A DNA stretch of 64,000 bases from Stenomitos frigidus ULC18 (GCF_003003795.1 NZ_PVWK01000027.1:1-64000); one strand, 5' to 3'; shown: positions 38,123 to 47,311, numbered from the stretch's first letter. Numbers and translations are program-made. The notes: generated from the letters alone by a model not told the origin.

Positions 38123-39026
38123 ACCGTTTCGTCATGTCGTAGTAGCGAATTCTGAATAGATCAAGCAGCATTCTGAGTGAATCCTTCAACAAATGCACAT
38201 TGGACGTCTTTTGTGCGTGGTGCATCGAAACAGATACTGGAATCTCGCCGATTTGACAGCCTTGTTTTTTTGCTAGATAAACCAGCTCAACATCAAAGGA
38301 GAATCCCGTTAATACTTGTTTCGCAAACAAACGTCGAGCGGTTTGCATTCGAAACCCCTTAATGCCTGCTTGCATATCGCTAAAGTTCAGCGCCAAAATC
38401 CATTGAGAGAGCAGATTGAAAACGCGTCCAGCCAGTCGGCGTGTCGGATGCACACCCTTTGCACCACCCGGCAACAGATTGCGACAGCCAATCACGATAT
38501 CCGCCTCTTTCAGCTCGTCGAGTAGCCGATCAAGATGATCGAGCGAATAGGCCAAGTCGCTATCCAAAAAGCAGACATAGTCACCCGCCCCTAATGCAAC
38601 GCCTGTCTTAACCGCATGCCCTTTACCTCGGCAAGGCGTATACGATGCTAATGTCATCTGCTCGGTTTGACAATGAGCTAATCGACTTTCCAGCCGTTGC
38701 TGCGTCTGATCAACAGAACCATCATTCACGAAAATGAATTGGTAGGTAGGGTGATAACGGGCGTACTCAAGCACCGCATCAAACGTCTCGTTAATACACG
38801 CTTGTTCGTTATATATGGGCAGTACAACGGTTACCTTATAAGGCTTAAGTCGCCGCTCTGTTTGAACGCGATCGTACGCCACCGTATCGGACGCACCCTG
38901 TTGGAGCAACGGGTGCTCTGCAAAGGCCAAGGGCTCCCATTGCCATACGCTTTTGGCTTGACAGCGTTGCTTCCAACCTGCTTGCCGAAACCAAGACAAC
39001 GAAGGCTTTCTTAACAGCCACCCCAT
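38115..39026 (-). CDS. GT2 glycosyltransferase (dolichyl-phosphate glucosyltransferase-like)
   Basis: 303 residues. GT-A fold: VTVVLPIYNEQACINETFDAV at about 64-84, FVNDGSVDQTQQRL, and FLDSDLAYSLDHLDRLL with the DxD-type metal site. AGIKGFRMQTARRLF and FSFDVELVYLAKKQGCQIGEIPV are typical of the DPG/DPM synthase group, which make polyprenyl-phosphate sugars. There is an N-terminal extension of about 60 residues. GGAGG precedes the ATG at 39026. First gene of the operon; it may supply the polyprenyl-phosphate donor for the two GT-C enzymes downstream. Confidence 0.92.
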   Translation of the reverse strand: MGWLLRKPSLSWFRQAGWKQRCQAKSVWQWEPLAFAEHPLLQQGASDTVAYDRVQTERRLKPYKVTVVLPIYNEQACINETFDAVLEYARYHPTYQFIFVNDGSVDQTQQRLESRLAHCQTEQMTLASYTPCRGKGHAVKTGVALGAGDYVCFLDSDLAYSLDHLDRLLDELKEADIVIGCRNLLPGGAKGVHPTRRLAGRVFNLLSQWILALNFSDMQAGIKGFRMQTARRLFAKQVLTGFSFDVELVYLAKKQGCQIGEIPVSVSMHHAQKTSNVHLLKDSLRMLLDLFRIRYYDMTKRYD

Positions 39027-39598
39027 GCTCTTCCTCCATCAACCTAATGCAAAAGACTATTCTCTTTGGCTAGGAGCAGTGACAAAACGCTTTTTCACTG
39101 CTAACAAGCGGCCATAAAGGGCAGAGAAGTTTGGGATTATTCGTAGCAGTTGGCAAACCTTGATCCCAGAGAAACATCGGCTGGGAATCTAACTGAAAGA
39201 CTGCTCGACTAAGCCATCGCAAAGAACAATAGACTGATACTCAACCCAAGTGCAGTTGGGCTGCAATCTAATCAATAGAAGGACGTCAAACTTACGCTTG
39301 CGCTAACACATCTAGTCAAACAGAGAGCACCATCATAAGGCCATCATCAAAACAATAGACACGCTAAAATCAAACAGCCAAATTTTCCAGTGATCAGCAG
39401 TTTAGTCAACCCTTGCTCTTGCAGCAAGGGCATCATCAATGCACTCATAGAAAAGATACAGGTGAATGAGCTCACTGATCATAAATTTTCTCTAGTTAGC
39501 CTCACAATCATACTGTCAATGCGTCCAATTGCTGTGTCAATCAGATGACGAAGATGAGCGGGTGAGTCATGCCAATACCGACCATTGAGTCAGTGAAA
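39027..39598. other. Intergenic region, no gene recognised
   Basis: 572 AT-leaning bases separating the glycan operon from the lipid operon. It must contain the glycan operon promoter. A near-direct repeat GCAAGGGCATCATCAATG/CATCATAAGGCCATCATC is present, otherwise nothing stands out. Confidence 0.6.
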
Positions 39599-40429
39599 TC
39601 AGGCCTTCGATGTAAGAAAAGGCACAATTAAAGCCGCTAGCTCAGCAGCATGCTTTTGCGGCAGAGCATGATCAGCGTTGGGAATGACTGCCAGTTGAGC
39701 GTTCGAAATCTCGTTGGCATACGTTTGCGAATGCCAAAGGGGAATCGTCTCATCCCGATCGCCCGTGATCACCAGTGTGGGCACTTGCAAACGGTAAATC
39801 TCTTTCTCTACGGTGTCGATCGCGTCTTCTGGCCGCAGGCGATCGAGCAAAAATGAACAGGCAGCAGGTTGGGCCATTAGTTCCTGACGAAACCAGGCGA
39901 TCTGATCGACTGCCGGACGTTGACCGATGATTGAGGCGATCGGTTTTGCCAGCTTGAGCGCCCAATCCACAGCCGGAGTCCGCCAGAGCAAAGGACGTAG
40001 ATGATCGTAACGCCCACAAAAGCTATCGTCTCGAATGCCTGCCGGAGCCGCCAGCAACAACCCTTTCACGGCTTCTGGATACGCTAAGGCATAGGCTGCT
40101 CCGACCCAACCGCCAAACGAGTGGCCTACTATGTAGCATGACTCAATCTTCAAAGCCGCCAATACCTGATGGACAAACGCAACTTCTTGCGCGATGTCAT
40201 AACGGATGGGGGGCTTTGAAGAATCGCCAAAACCCAACAAATCCAGACCGATACAACGCACGTGAGGCTCCATCAACGCCATCAGCGGTAGCCAATTGGT
40301 GGCATCACCTAAAAAGCCATGCAGCATGATGAGCGGAGCACCGCTACCCCGCTCCAAGTAAGCAGCCGTATGAGAAGACTGACCGGGAACTAGATCCGAT
40401 CGCAAGGTAAGAATTTGCTTTTCGATCAA
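39599..40429 (-). CDS. Alpha/beta hydrolase
   Basis: 276 residues. The nucleophile elbow GHSFGGWVG contains the catalytic Ser; LIMLHGFLGDATNW is the oxyanion-hole loop; VITGDRDETIPLW supplies the Asp and NADHALPQKHA the His. Lipase/esterase or haloperoxidase-like, substrate unknown. The frame has no ATG near its beginning; it opens with TTG at 40429, directly after the TAG of the upstream methyltransferase, so it is probably translated by coupling. Downstream of a CFA-type methyltransferase, it may act on a lipid (inference). Confidence 0.9.
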   Translation of the reverse strand: MIEKQILTLRSDLVPGQSSHTAAYLERGSGAPLIMLHGFLGDATNWLPLMALMEPHVRCIGLDLLGFGDSSKPPIRYDIAQEVAFVHQVLAALKIESCYIVGHSFGGWVGAAYALAYPEAVKGLLLAAPAGIRDDSFCGRYDHLRPLLWRTPAVDWALKLAKPIASIIGQRPAVDQIAWFRQELMAQPAACSFLLDRLRPEDAIDTVEKEIYRLQVPTLVITGDRDETIPLWHSQTYANEISNAQLAVIPNADHALPQKHAAELAALIVPFLTSKA

Positions 40430-41563
40430 CTACGCGTGCACCATGAGATATTGACCGTTCCCATTATATTCGCCATCGCACGTCGCAAAGATCGTTCCCA
40501 GTAGGAGTAGGTAAAATCGCCAAAGCCGCCGAAATTTTGCGTAATCCATGCCATATTCTAAATGCTGGATACTTTCTTGATTAGCATCAAAGCGTTCTAA
40601 CCAGTCTGTCAGCGTCTTATGATAGTTGGTGCCATTCATGTACCAGCGATCAATCGTCTTCAGATCGCGGTTGTGGTGAGGCACTGCGTCATAGTTCCAG
40701 TAGCGACCGTGCGGGAAAATGTACTTATGCGTAAAGCCAGACGACATATGGTTGGGAATACGGACGGTGATGATGTGAATAAAGACCTTTCCTCCGCTCC
40801 TAAGCAGTGATGCCAGTTTTTGGAAGGCGTTAGTCAAATTCCCAACATGACAGAAGACCCCGATTGAAAGAATTTTGTCAAACTTTTCGTCAAACTGAGC
40901 CTCGTTTAAGTCGCCTTCATAGAGCGTAAACCGTCCAGAACTCAGGTAACTGTTAGGGTCTTGCATTTTGTGACGCATGTATTCACATTGTTCATGACTC
41001 AAGTTCAACCCTGTGAAGCGCACATTCGGAAACTTAGAAAGAATGTAGTTGGGTACACACCCCCAACCACAACCAAAATCCAGAATATGGTCGCCATCAG
41101 TAATCCCTAACCGCTCAATGACCTGATCGATCATGTGCCTTTGGGCTTCTTCTAAATTCGCAGCACCGTTTTGCCAAAAGCCTGTACTGTACTTGGGATA
41201 AATGACATCCCAATCTCCTAACATCCGATTCAGCATTGCTTGAGGTCGATCGTATTGCACTTTCATGAGTTCTCGCGAACTTTCAGCAATGCCACTAGAT
41301 TCCTCTAAGACCCAATCATAGGGAGCCAGCAGCCCAGGACTATGTTTAAATAAGATGGGCATAGACGTATGGATCATCGATCGAAAGACCGAGTCCGGTA
41401 TTTCCAAACCGTTAATATACACTTCCGCTAGTGCCATTTGCAAAGCATCGACGACTCTAGCGGCTCCTCGTGTTGCTTTATACGCGATCGGTGTTTTGAG
41501 ATTAATGTCGCCTGTAATGGGAAGATACTTTTGAAGCGTTGGAAATGCGTTGGCAGAGGTCAT
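40430..41563 (-). CDS. CFA-synthase-like SAM-dependent methyltransferase
   Basis: 377 residues. Class I methyltransferase with motif I LDFGCGWGCVPNYIL at about 155-170, LNLSHEQCEYM and ILSIGVFCHVGNLTNAF. The N-terminal 120 residues, with YDWVLEESSGIAESS, and the arrangement GFWQNGAANLEEAQRHMID match cyclopropane-fatty-acid-phospholipid synthase-like proteins. By family such enzymes methylate or cyclopropanate unsaturated lipids, sterols or other lipids. Together with the adjacent desaturase and hydrolase it suggests lipid modification. Length normal. Confidence 0.9.
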   Translation of the reverse strand: MTSANAFPTLQKYLPITGDINLKTPIAYKATRGAARVVDALQMALAEVYINGLEIPDSVFRSMIHTSMPILFKHSPGLLAPYDWVLEESSGIAESSRELMKVQYDRPQAMLNRMLGDWDVIYPKYSTGFWQNGAANLEEAQRHMIDQVIERLGITDGDHILDFGCGWGCVPNYILSKFPNVRFTGLNLSHEQCEYMRHKMQDPNSYLSSGRFTLYEGDLNEAQFDEKFDKILSIGVFCHVGNLTNAFQKLASLLRSGGKVFIHIITVRIPNHMSSGFTHKYIFPHGRYWNYDAVPHHNRDLKTIDRWYMNGTNYHKTLTDWLERFDANQESIQHLEYGMDYAKFRRLWRFYLLLLGTIFATCDGEYNGNGQYLMVHA

Positions 41564-42034
41564 TTTAGCTTGTCTCCATTTAAGATATTGACCAGCGAAT
41601 CAATCGTGCAATCCAGCGTGAGACACAGAATGAAAACAGCTTAGGAGATTTTCAGAAAACAAATTGCTAATAACTTGCCCATCTTACTGAGGGGCGCAAG
41701 GTCTTAGGAGCTTTCTAGCAAACAAAAGACCCGTAGGGGGAAGGTTTGACACCAAAGCGATCGGCTGAAGGCAAAGACACTGGCAAAACCTGCCTTCTAC
41801 CAGGCGGCGGTACCTTTTTTCTCGGAAATCACCTTGCGCCCCTCATCAGCACAATCTTTTGCAGAAAATACCCAAACAAACGCGTAAAGCTCATTGATGG
41901 TTTGCATCAACGCGCTGACACACATTGACTGAGCGAATCGAGGTGAAGCAAATTCAAGAATCTGCTACGAAAGAAAATTTCATCTTTTGAGAAATTATAG
42001 TCATTCTGAAGCCTTTTGCAACCGCAAGCCAGGT
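41564..42034. other. Intergenic region with a MITE-like element
   Basis: 471 bases between the methyltransferase and desaturase genes, both on the minus strand. Contains the element at 41705-41830; nothing else is recognised. Confidence 0.7.
41705..41830. repeat. MITE-like element with internal hairpin, copy B
   Basis: Similar along its length to 8361-8482: left end TAGGAGCTTTCTAGCA, shared AAAAGAC.CGTAGGGG, GGCTGAAGGCAAAGAC, GGCAAAACCTGCC and right end CTCGGAAATC. Confidence 0.6.
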
Positions 42035-42940
42035 TTAGCTCGATTTTTCTGCTTCAGTCGCCATCGCCAAATTTTGATGGCTAGGGTCTTTAGCGCGATC
42101 GATAAGTTCTATTTCGGACGGCACTCGAATTTTTGACGCTAGATTGAAAATCTCAAGCAGCTTGATTAACCAGAATGTAGGATCAGGCAAATAAGCAACC
42201 TGTCCCTTTTGCAGGGTGATGCCATGTCGAGCGGATGACTGAAAAGCATGATGCAAATTATGCCAGCCTTCACCGAAGGTCAGAAGCGCGACGAACCAAT
42301 TATTTCGACTGCCATCGTTAGTACGAAAGGGTTGTTCGCCAACGAGATGGGTGAGTGAGTTCACCGTTGCAACCCCGTGAAAGAGCACAGTCGTGCTGAG
42401 GAAAAAGGCCACGAGATAATCCATGCCACCCATGAAATATGAGATCGCACCGAGCGCAATGGTAGGAAGAAAGTGCAACCGATCGATCAGTCTTAAAACA
42501 ACATCACTTTCAACATCAGCAGGTAACTTTGCAGGCAAAAAAACTGAGGAGAATAGCCATCCTACCTGAGACCACCAAAAGCCTTTTGCTCCTTTGCATG
42601 GTTGGTAGGGCGAATGTGGATCACGCTCCTGGTCAGAGAATTGATGATGCGCCATATGGTGCGCTTTCCACCAACTCGGTCCCATTTGTCCAGCCGCAGC
42701 TGCGACAATGCTGCCCAGCCACAAAACTGGCATTGGTGCTTGATAGCTCTTGTGCGTCAACAGTCGATGATAAATGCCCGTCGTAGCAAACATCCGAATG
42801 GCGTATAGTGCCACTGCCCAGGCAATTGCCCCCACAGATAAACCAGTAAAAAGAACGAGTAGTGCACCAAAATGACTCACCACGATTAGCGTAGGGCCCA
42901 TGAGATAAGAAGCAAGCGTGAGTTGAGAGTAGGGCTTCAT
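42035..42940 (-). CDS. Acyl-lipid/acyl-CoA desaturase
   Basis: 301 residues from the Met at 42940, chosen because AAGGAAAC lies upstream; an ATG-less extension to 42988 is unlikely. The three His boxes of membrane di-iron desaturases are visible: HRLLTH, HHMAHH and HNLHH (GEGWHNLHHAF). WLGSIVAAAAGQMGPSWW and DSD/ERDPHSPYQ are typical of the delta-9 (stearoyl) type. About four transmembrane helices. It introduces a double bond into fatty acyl chains of membrane lipids. Adjacent to a CFA-type methyltransferase. Confidence 0.93.
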   Translation of the reverse strand: MKPYSQLTLASYLMGPTLIVVSHFGALLVLFTGLSVGAIAWAVALYAIRMFATTGIYHRLLTHKSYQAPMPVLWLGSIVAAAAGQMGPSWWKAHHMAHHQFSDQERDPHSPYQPCKGAKGFWWSQVGWLFSSVFLPAKLPADVESDVVLRLIDRLHFLPTIALGAISYFMGGMDYLVAFFLSTTVLFHGVATVNSLTHLVGEQPFRTNDGSRNNWFVALLTFGEGWHNLHHAFQSSARHGITLQKGQVAYLPDPTFWLIKLLEIFNLASKIRVPSEIELIDRAKDPSHQNLAMATEAEKSS

Positions 42941-43258
42941 TAAGCGTTTAGTTTCCTTAGGAGCAAATAGACAGATAGCGGTTCGCACGCCAATAGGTAC
43001 ACTTTACACTTCACTTTCAACACACTGCCTTCACAGACCGTGCCCTGCTTCTTCCAGCAACCTCCTGATATCGAAAGCTCATCGCGATCGAAAGCCTGCA
43101 AGCAACCATGCAGTCTGTTACTTTTTGCAATTGCTCATACCCCACTGCACAGTGGCGCAAAAAAAGCCAAACTAGGAATAGTAGGATGCTACTGCTAACG
43201 TGAATGAGAGTGGTTATTTCTAGCAACAACGGGGGCGAAATTTAGTTCGACCATTCCT
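42941..43258. other. Intergenic region between divergent genes
   Basis: 318 bases, no gene recognised; contains both promoters of the divergent desaturase and DUF4126 genes. Confidence 0.6.
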
Positions 43259-43855
43259 ATGATTGAAATCCTGGCTGTGCTCTCTGCTTCTGCAGCAGCG
43301 GGGATGAGAATTGCGCTCCCGCTGTTGCTCATTGGGTTGCTGTATGGCGGCAGCTTATGGTCGCGAGTGCCGCTGCTATCACACATTCCGCCGCCAGTCG
43401 TTTTGGGCGTGCTGGTCAGTTGGTCTTTGGTCGAGGTGTTTGCGTCTAAAGATCGGCTAGGGCGACGATCGCTACACCTGGTTCAACTACTCTTTAGCCC
43501 GCTGGTGGGGGCGATTATGGGCATGGCCGTGGCACAGGCTGCTGGCATCCCTACCTGGTTGGTCTGGCTATTGGGCGGCATCGGCGGGCTGGTCGCACTG
43601 GTGCTGCAACTGGTGCAGGTCGGTTGGTTTTACCGCTTAAAGCAAATTCCTCTCTGGGTCGTCTTCGCACAAGATGGGCTCTGCTTTTTACTGGTGTTAT
43701 TTGCGCTGGATGCACCCCGACAGGGTGGTTTGATTGCCTTGTTACTGTTATGGCTCGCGATTCGTAGTTCCAAGGAATGGCGACGCTGGTATTTAGAGCA
43801 GACGCAAGGAACCGATCGCCACCACCCAAGACGCTACAAGCAAGACCCCGATTGA
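43259..43855 (+). CDS. DUF4126 membrane protein
   Basis: 198 residues. MIEILAVLSASAAAGMRIALPLLLIGLL and PPPVVLGVLVSWSLVEVFASK are typical of the cyanobacterial DUF4126 family. Four to five transmembrane helices; the C-terminus is basic and soluble (ending RRYKQDPD). Function unknown. Only three bases separate its stop from the stop of the convergent ABC ATPase gene. Confidence 0.85.
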   Translation: MIEILAVLSASAAAGMRIALPLLLIGLLYGGSLWSRVPLLSHIPPPVVLGVLVSWSLVEVFASKDRLGRRSLHLVQLLFSPLVGAIMGMAVAQAAGIPTWLVWLLGGIGGLVALVLQLVQVGWFYRLKQIPLWVVFAQDGLCFLLVLFALDAPRQGGLIALLLLWLAIRSSKEWRRWYLEQTQGTDRHHPRRYKQDPD

Positions 43856-43858
43856 CGC

Positions 43859-44935
43859 TCACTGCCGTACTAAAGAATCGCCCGACTCCACATCAAACCA
43901 GTGAAGTTCTTCGGGCACCAGCGTCAGAGACAACTCCCGATTTGCCCATAGCTCTGGTGGCAGCAACAATCGCAGCACGATCGGATCACCCTTAGCGTTC
44001 GGTACTTTGACACTAACGAGATTGTGCATCCCCAGATTCTCAACGAGAAACACCTTGCCTTTAAGGGTGGCAGTCATGTCCGCTTTGGTGAGGTAGACAT
44101 GCTCTGGACGGATGCCCAACACAATTTGAGGCGGCATAGTGGGTAGGTCAGGGAGAGGAGTTTTGAAGTCTCCCAACAGCGCATAGTTGCCCTCGCAAGC
44201 AAGCGTAAACAAATTCATTTGAGGACTGCCCACAAAACCAGCGACAAACTGATTGGCTGGATGGTTGTAAATCTGTTCTGGCGCATCCAGTTGTTGCAGA
44301 TAGCCATTGTTGAGTACGGCAACTCGAGTTGAGAGCGTCATAGCTTCCGTTTGGTCATGGGTGACGTAAACGACAGGCGCTTTTTGCACCGAGAAAATCT
44401 GCTTCAGGTCAGCGCGGACATGTTCTCGTAACAAGGCATCCAGGTTGCTAAGAGGCTCGTCCAGCAAAAACACGTCCGATCGCCGCACCAAGGCCCGTCC
44501 CACAGCGACCCGCTGACGTTGTCCACCCGAAAGTTGCCCCGGTTTGCGATGCATCAGGTCATCCAGTCCCAGAATCTCTGACACTTCGGCAATCCGTTTT
44601 TCAATTTCATCGGTCGGCACTTTCTTGAGTTTCAACCCGGCACGGAGGTTTTCGCGCACATTTAAGTGTGGGTACAGCGCATAGCTCTGGAACACCATTG
44701 CAATGTTGCGATCGCCTGGTCGTTCGTTAGTAACATCGCGATCGCCAATCAACACCTGTCCCCGTGTGGGCTGTTCTAACCCCGCAATCATGCGTAAGAT
44801 CGTCGATTTCCCGCAACCAGATGGCCCTAGTAAACTCAACACATCGCCATCTTCAACCGAGAGGCTGATGTCTTTGACAGGAATGACTTTGGGGGTGAAT
44901 GTTTTGTTAAGGTTTCTAAGTTCAAGTCGAGACAT
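43859..44935 (-). CDS. Sugar-type ABC transporter ATPase (UgpC/MalK-like)
   Basis: 358 residues from ATG 44935. A longer frame to 45058 exists, but its N-terminal extension is encoded by two copies of a GGAAGGATGAAGGATAAGTC spacer, so I reject it. Walker A GPSGCGKST, Q-loop VFQSYALYPH, signature LSGGQRQRVAVGRA, Walker B VFLLDEPLSNLD, H-loop YVTHDQTEAM. The C-terminal 130 residues form the TOBE/OB regulatory domain of MalK/UgpC-type ATPases. It has no permeases next to it, and may serve the sugar permeases at 60.7-64 kb, as shared ATPases are common in cyanobacteria (inference). Confidence 0.95.
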   Translation of the reverse strand: MSRLELRNLNKTFTPKVIPVKDISLSVEDGDVLSLLGPSGCGKSTILRMIAGLEQPTRGQVLIGDRDVTNERPGDRNIAMVFQSYALYPHLNVRENLRAGLKLKKVPTDEIEKRIAEVSEILGLDDLMHRKPGQLSGGQRQRVAVGRALVRRSDVFLLDEPLSNLDALLREHVRADLKQIFSVQKAPVVYVTHDQTEAMTLSTRVAVLNNGYLQQLDAPEQIYNHPANQFVAGFVGSPQMNLFTLACEGNYALLGDFKTPLPDLPTMPPQIVLGIRPEHVYLTKADMTATLKGKVFLVENLGMHNLVSVKVPNAKGDPIVLRLLLPPELWANRELSLTLVPEELHWFDVESGDSLVRQ

Positions 44936-44937
44936 GG

Positions 44938-45045
44938 AAGGAAAGGATGAAGGATAAGTCAGAGTTTTGAATTTTGAGTTGGAAGACAAGGGACGAATAG
45001 GGAAGGATGAAGGATAAGTCAGAGAGTCTTGAGTTTTGAATGAAG
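44938..45045. repeat. Direct repeat GGAAGGATGAAGGATAAGTC, two copies
   Basis: AAAGGATGAAGGATAAGTC (about 44941-44961) and GGAAGGATGAAGGATAAGTC (45001-45020) with flanking TTTTGAATT/TTTTGAATG matches. Resembles the GGATGAAGGATGAAGGGTG spacer at 22546-22566 and the reverse-complement text in front of the permease gene at 62220-62240. Confidence 0.7.
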
Positions 45046-45058
45046 CGTTCCATCTCAC

Positions 45059-45677
45059 TGGTTAATTCAGTCTCCTTACCCACAGCCCAATGGCACTGGC
45101 TCCCTGTTTCGGCAGCTAACACCAACTAGACCCATAGCTCATAGCCTTTAGCATCAACAAACGGCAACAGTTCAGCCAGCGGCACCATCAGGCCTTGGTT
45201 TGCACTTGAACTTGTGGAGAAGGGAGGCGAACACAAACTACTGCTCTATGCTCGCTCGTGCCTTTTGCTACGTCTTTTTCTAAGTAGCGTTACCAGACTG
45301 GGGTAGTGCCACTTAGGGCAAGACCACGAAAAGACTAAAGTAGTCAAATCAATGCCTCAAAGCTTCTGACCATAATTGATCATTTTCCGAGCTTCCTGAA
45401 AAAGCTCTATCAAAACTTACAGTAACTTAACCTGCGGACAACATCTTAAGAGGATAAGTTGAGTCAATGGGTCTGCAAGCATAAAGTTAGCAAATTGCTC
45501 AACTTAGGCGATTTCCAGCAAATATTTTACCCTTCGACTCTGCTCAGGGTGCAAGGTGGCTGAGCGGAGTCGTTGGCGTAGCCTGCCTGTAGGGCATAGA
45601 CAGCGGGTAGTTTGTTTACTAGAAATCTCCTTATCCTTTCATTCACATTTTGAAAGAAGTAAGGCTTAAAAAAAGAA
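45059..45677. other. Intergenic region before tRNA-Leu
   Basis: About 620 bases without a gene. The ABC ATPase promoter must lie near its low-coordinate end. A MITE-like element occupies 45504-45633. Confidence 0.65.
45504..45633. repeat. MITE-like element, copy C
   Basis: The left end TTAGGCGATTTCCAGCA and the right end ACTAGAAATCTCCTTA are inverted relative to each other. Inside, CTTCGACTCTGCTCAG pairs imperfectly with CTGAGCGGAGTCG. Ends 45 bases before tRNA-Leu. Confidence 0.6.
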
Positions 45678-45759
45678 TGCGGATGGCGAGACTCGAACTC
45701 GCAAGGACAATGCCACACGCACCTCAAGCGTGCGCGTATACCAATTCCGCCACATCCGC
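45678..45759 (-). tRNA. tRNA-Leu(GAG)
   Basis: 82 nucleotides on the minus strand. GCGGATG at the 5' end pairs with CATCCGC, followed by discriminator A. The anticodon loop TTGAGGT gives anticodon GAG (CUC/CUU codons), a long variable arm (class II) is present, and the T arm reads GTTCGAGTC. CCA is not encoded. No intron. Confidence 0.95.
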
Positions 45760-46108
45760 ACAAACTGGCTCGAAAAACCAGATTCTTTCGTTTGAACTAC
45801 GCCTCTAGCCTGAAGAATCGACAGGATCTAATGACTGATCATTAGATAGAGCCTGGTTCAGACTGCAGCCCTGAGGTTTGGTCTGCTTTGAGACTTACTA
45901 AGCATAGCAAAAAGCGGTCAGAGGTTTACAATCGCACTACTAAATTCGTTTAAAAGAGTTTGGGAACTAATCGATCGCGCATGGGTCTATCCAGAAGTGA
46001 GAGCCAGCAGTCGCCCGATTGATACGCTACGAAAAAATATTGTCTGCGTTTAGAATTGTCTGCGTTTTACTAGTGGGAGTAGGTGCTGTGACATTACAAC
46101 AGAAAGCA

Positions 46109-47059
46109 ATGAGACTGAGTGCGTGGGGATTGTGCGCGAGTTTAAGCCTTGTGCTGTTGAGTGGGACGGGCGATCGAGCAGTGACGATCGCGCAATCGTT
46201 ACCCTCAACAGCTACACCCTCAATAGGCACACCCTCAACAACGATATCGCCCAGCCAGACCAGTAGCACTTACGTACCGATTCCCGATGCCACCATTGCC
46301 GAACTGCTGAAGCTAGCTGGCGTTACCCGCGACGATGTGGTGTATAGCCTCGGCTCTGGTGATGGCAGGCTGACGATCGCGGCAGTCAAAACGTACGGAG
46401 TGCGGCGAAGTGTGGGGGTAGAAACCAACCCTGAACTGGTGCAATTAAGTAACACCAACGCTCAGCAGGCAGGTGTGGGCAGTAGCGCCCAGTTTCTCCA
46501 GCAAGATCTGGTGCAAGCCGATTTTCGTGATGCTAGTGTCGTGAACCTTGATGCGTCATCTGACACGGCTCTCAAACTGCGCGCCAGACTCTTGAGTGAA
46601 TTGAAACCAGGCACTCGCATTGTTGCTCGCACGCCTGCGCTCGGTGACTGGAAACCCGATAAGACGATTACTGTTCCTGGTGCGTCATCACCCCAAACTC
46701 TCTACTATTGGGTGGTGCCCGAACGCCTTGCTGGTGATTGGAAAGGACGGGTAGAATACGCAACCGGACGTGCTCAGACGTATACGCTGCGGTTTACCCA
46801 ACAGTTTCAGCAGGTTAAGGGTGACGCGATCGTGGAGGGTAAGAAATACACCATCCCTAACATTACGCTCATGGGCGATCGGCTCACCTTCAACCGCACC
46901 GAAACGATTCAAGGGCAGCAAGGCATAGTTCAATTTAACGGACGCATTGAAGGCGACATGCTGAAAGGCACTGCTGGCGTTAAATGGGGCATTTTGGCGA
47001 GAAACTTCCCGATCTTGGCTCAACGGAGTACGACGCTTCGAGGAAGAGCGCTGCGGTAG
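46109..47059 (+). CDS. Class I SAM methyltransferase-like protein with N-terminal signal
   Basis: 316 residues from ATG 46109; a longer frame opens with TTG at 46019, and GTG 46088 is another choice. The N-terminus MRLSAWGLCASLSLVLLSG looks like a signal peptide or anchor, followed by a Ser/Thr/Pro linker. Residues about 80-205 are a class I methyltransferase: motif I VVYSLGSGDGRLTIAAVK, SVGVETNPELV, DASSDTALKLRARLLSELKPG, then GDWKPDKT. The last 100 residues resemble a beta-rich domain of unknown type. A methyltransferase with an export signal is unusual because SAM is cytosolic. Confidence 0.75.
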   Translation: MRLSAWGLCASLSLVLLSGTGDRAVTIAQSLPSTATPSIGTPSTTISPSQTSSTYVPIPDATIAELLKLAGVTRDDVVYSLGSGDGRLTIAAVKTYGVRRSVGVETNPELVQLSNTNAQQAGVGSSAQFLQQDLVQADFRDASVVNLDASSDTALKLRARLLSELKPGTRIVARTPALGDWKPDKTITVPGASSPQTLYYWVVPERLAGDWKGRVEYATGRAQTYTLRFTQQFQQVKGDAIVEGKKYTIPNITLMGDRLTFNRTETIQGQQGIVQFNGRIEGDMLKGTAGVKWGILARNFPILAQRSTTLRGRALR

Positions 47060-47311
47060 GATTTAGCGGTCAGCTATCAGCGATCAGCGGTCAGCGGTCA
47101 GAAAAAATTGATGGCTGACCGTTACAGCATTCCCCGTAAGGGTAGGGACGCACGGCCTGCGCCCCTACCTGTAGACCATTTACCGACTTTATTAAATCCA
47201 GGCTTTTAAGAAAATTTCCAGACTGACAAATGATGGATCTGCTGATCAGTCTTCTATTCTAGGGACGCAAGGCTCTGCGCCCTACAGCGGTAAAATCTTC
47301 TCAGAAAATGC
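47060..47311. other. Intergenic region with heptamers and a GTAGGG hairpin
   Basis: 252 bases without a gene. CAGCGGT heptamers (47065-47120), the hairpin at 47141-47169 and the element at 47215-47316. Confidence 0.6.
47141..47169. repeat. Hairpin GGTAGGGACGCA...TGCGCCCCTACC
   Basis: Imperfect inverted repeat of the GTAGGGGCGCA type, also seen at 1828-1852 and 51371-51406. Confidence 0.6.

Noticed and set aside
44936-45058. Longer N-terminus of the ABC ATPase
   Set aside because: Encoded by a duplicated spacer and absent from the family; MSRLELRNL at 44935 fits the usual start.
45527-45763. 78-codon minus-strand frame
   Set aside because: It runs through tRNA-Leu(GAG) and a MITE-like element and is not protein-like.
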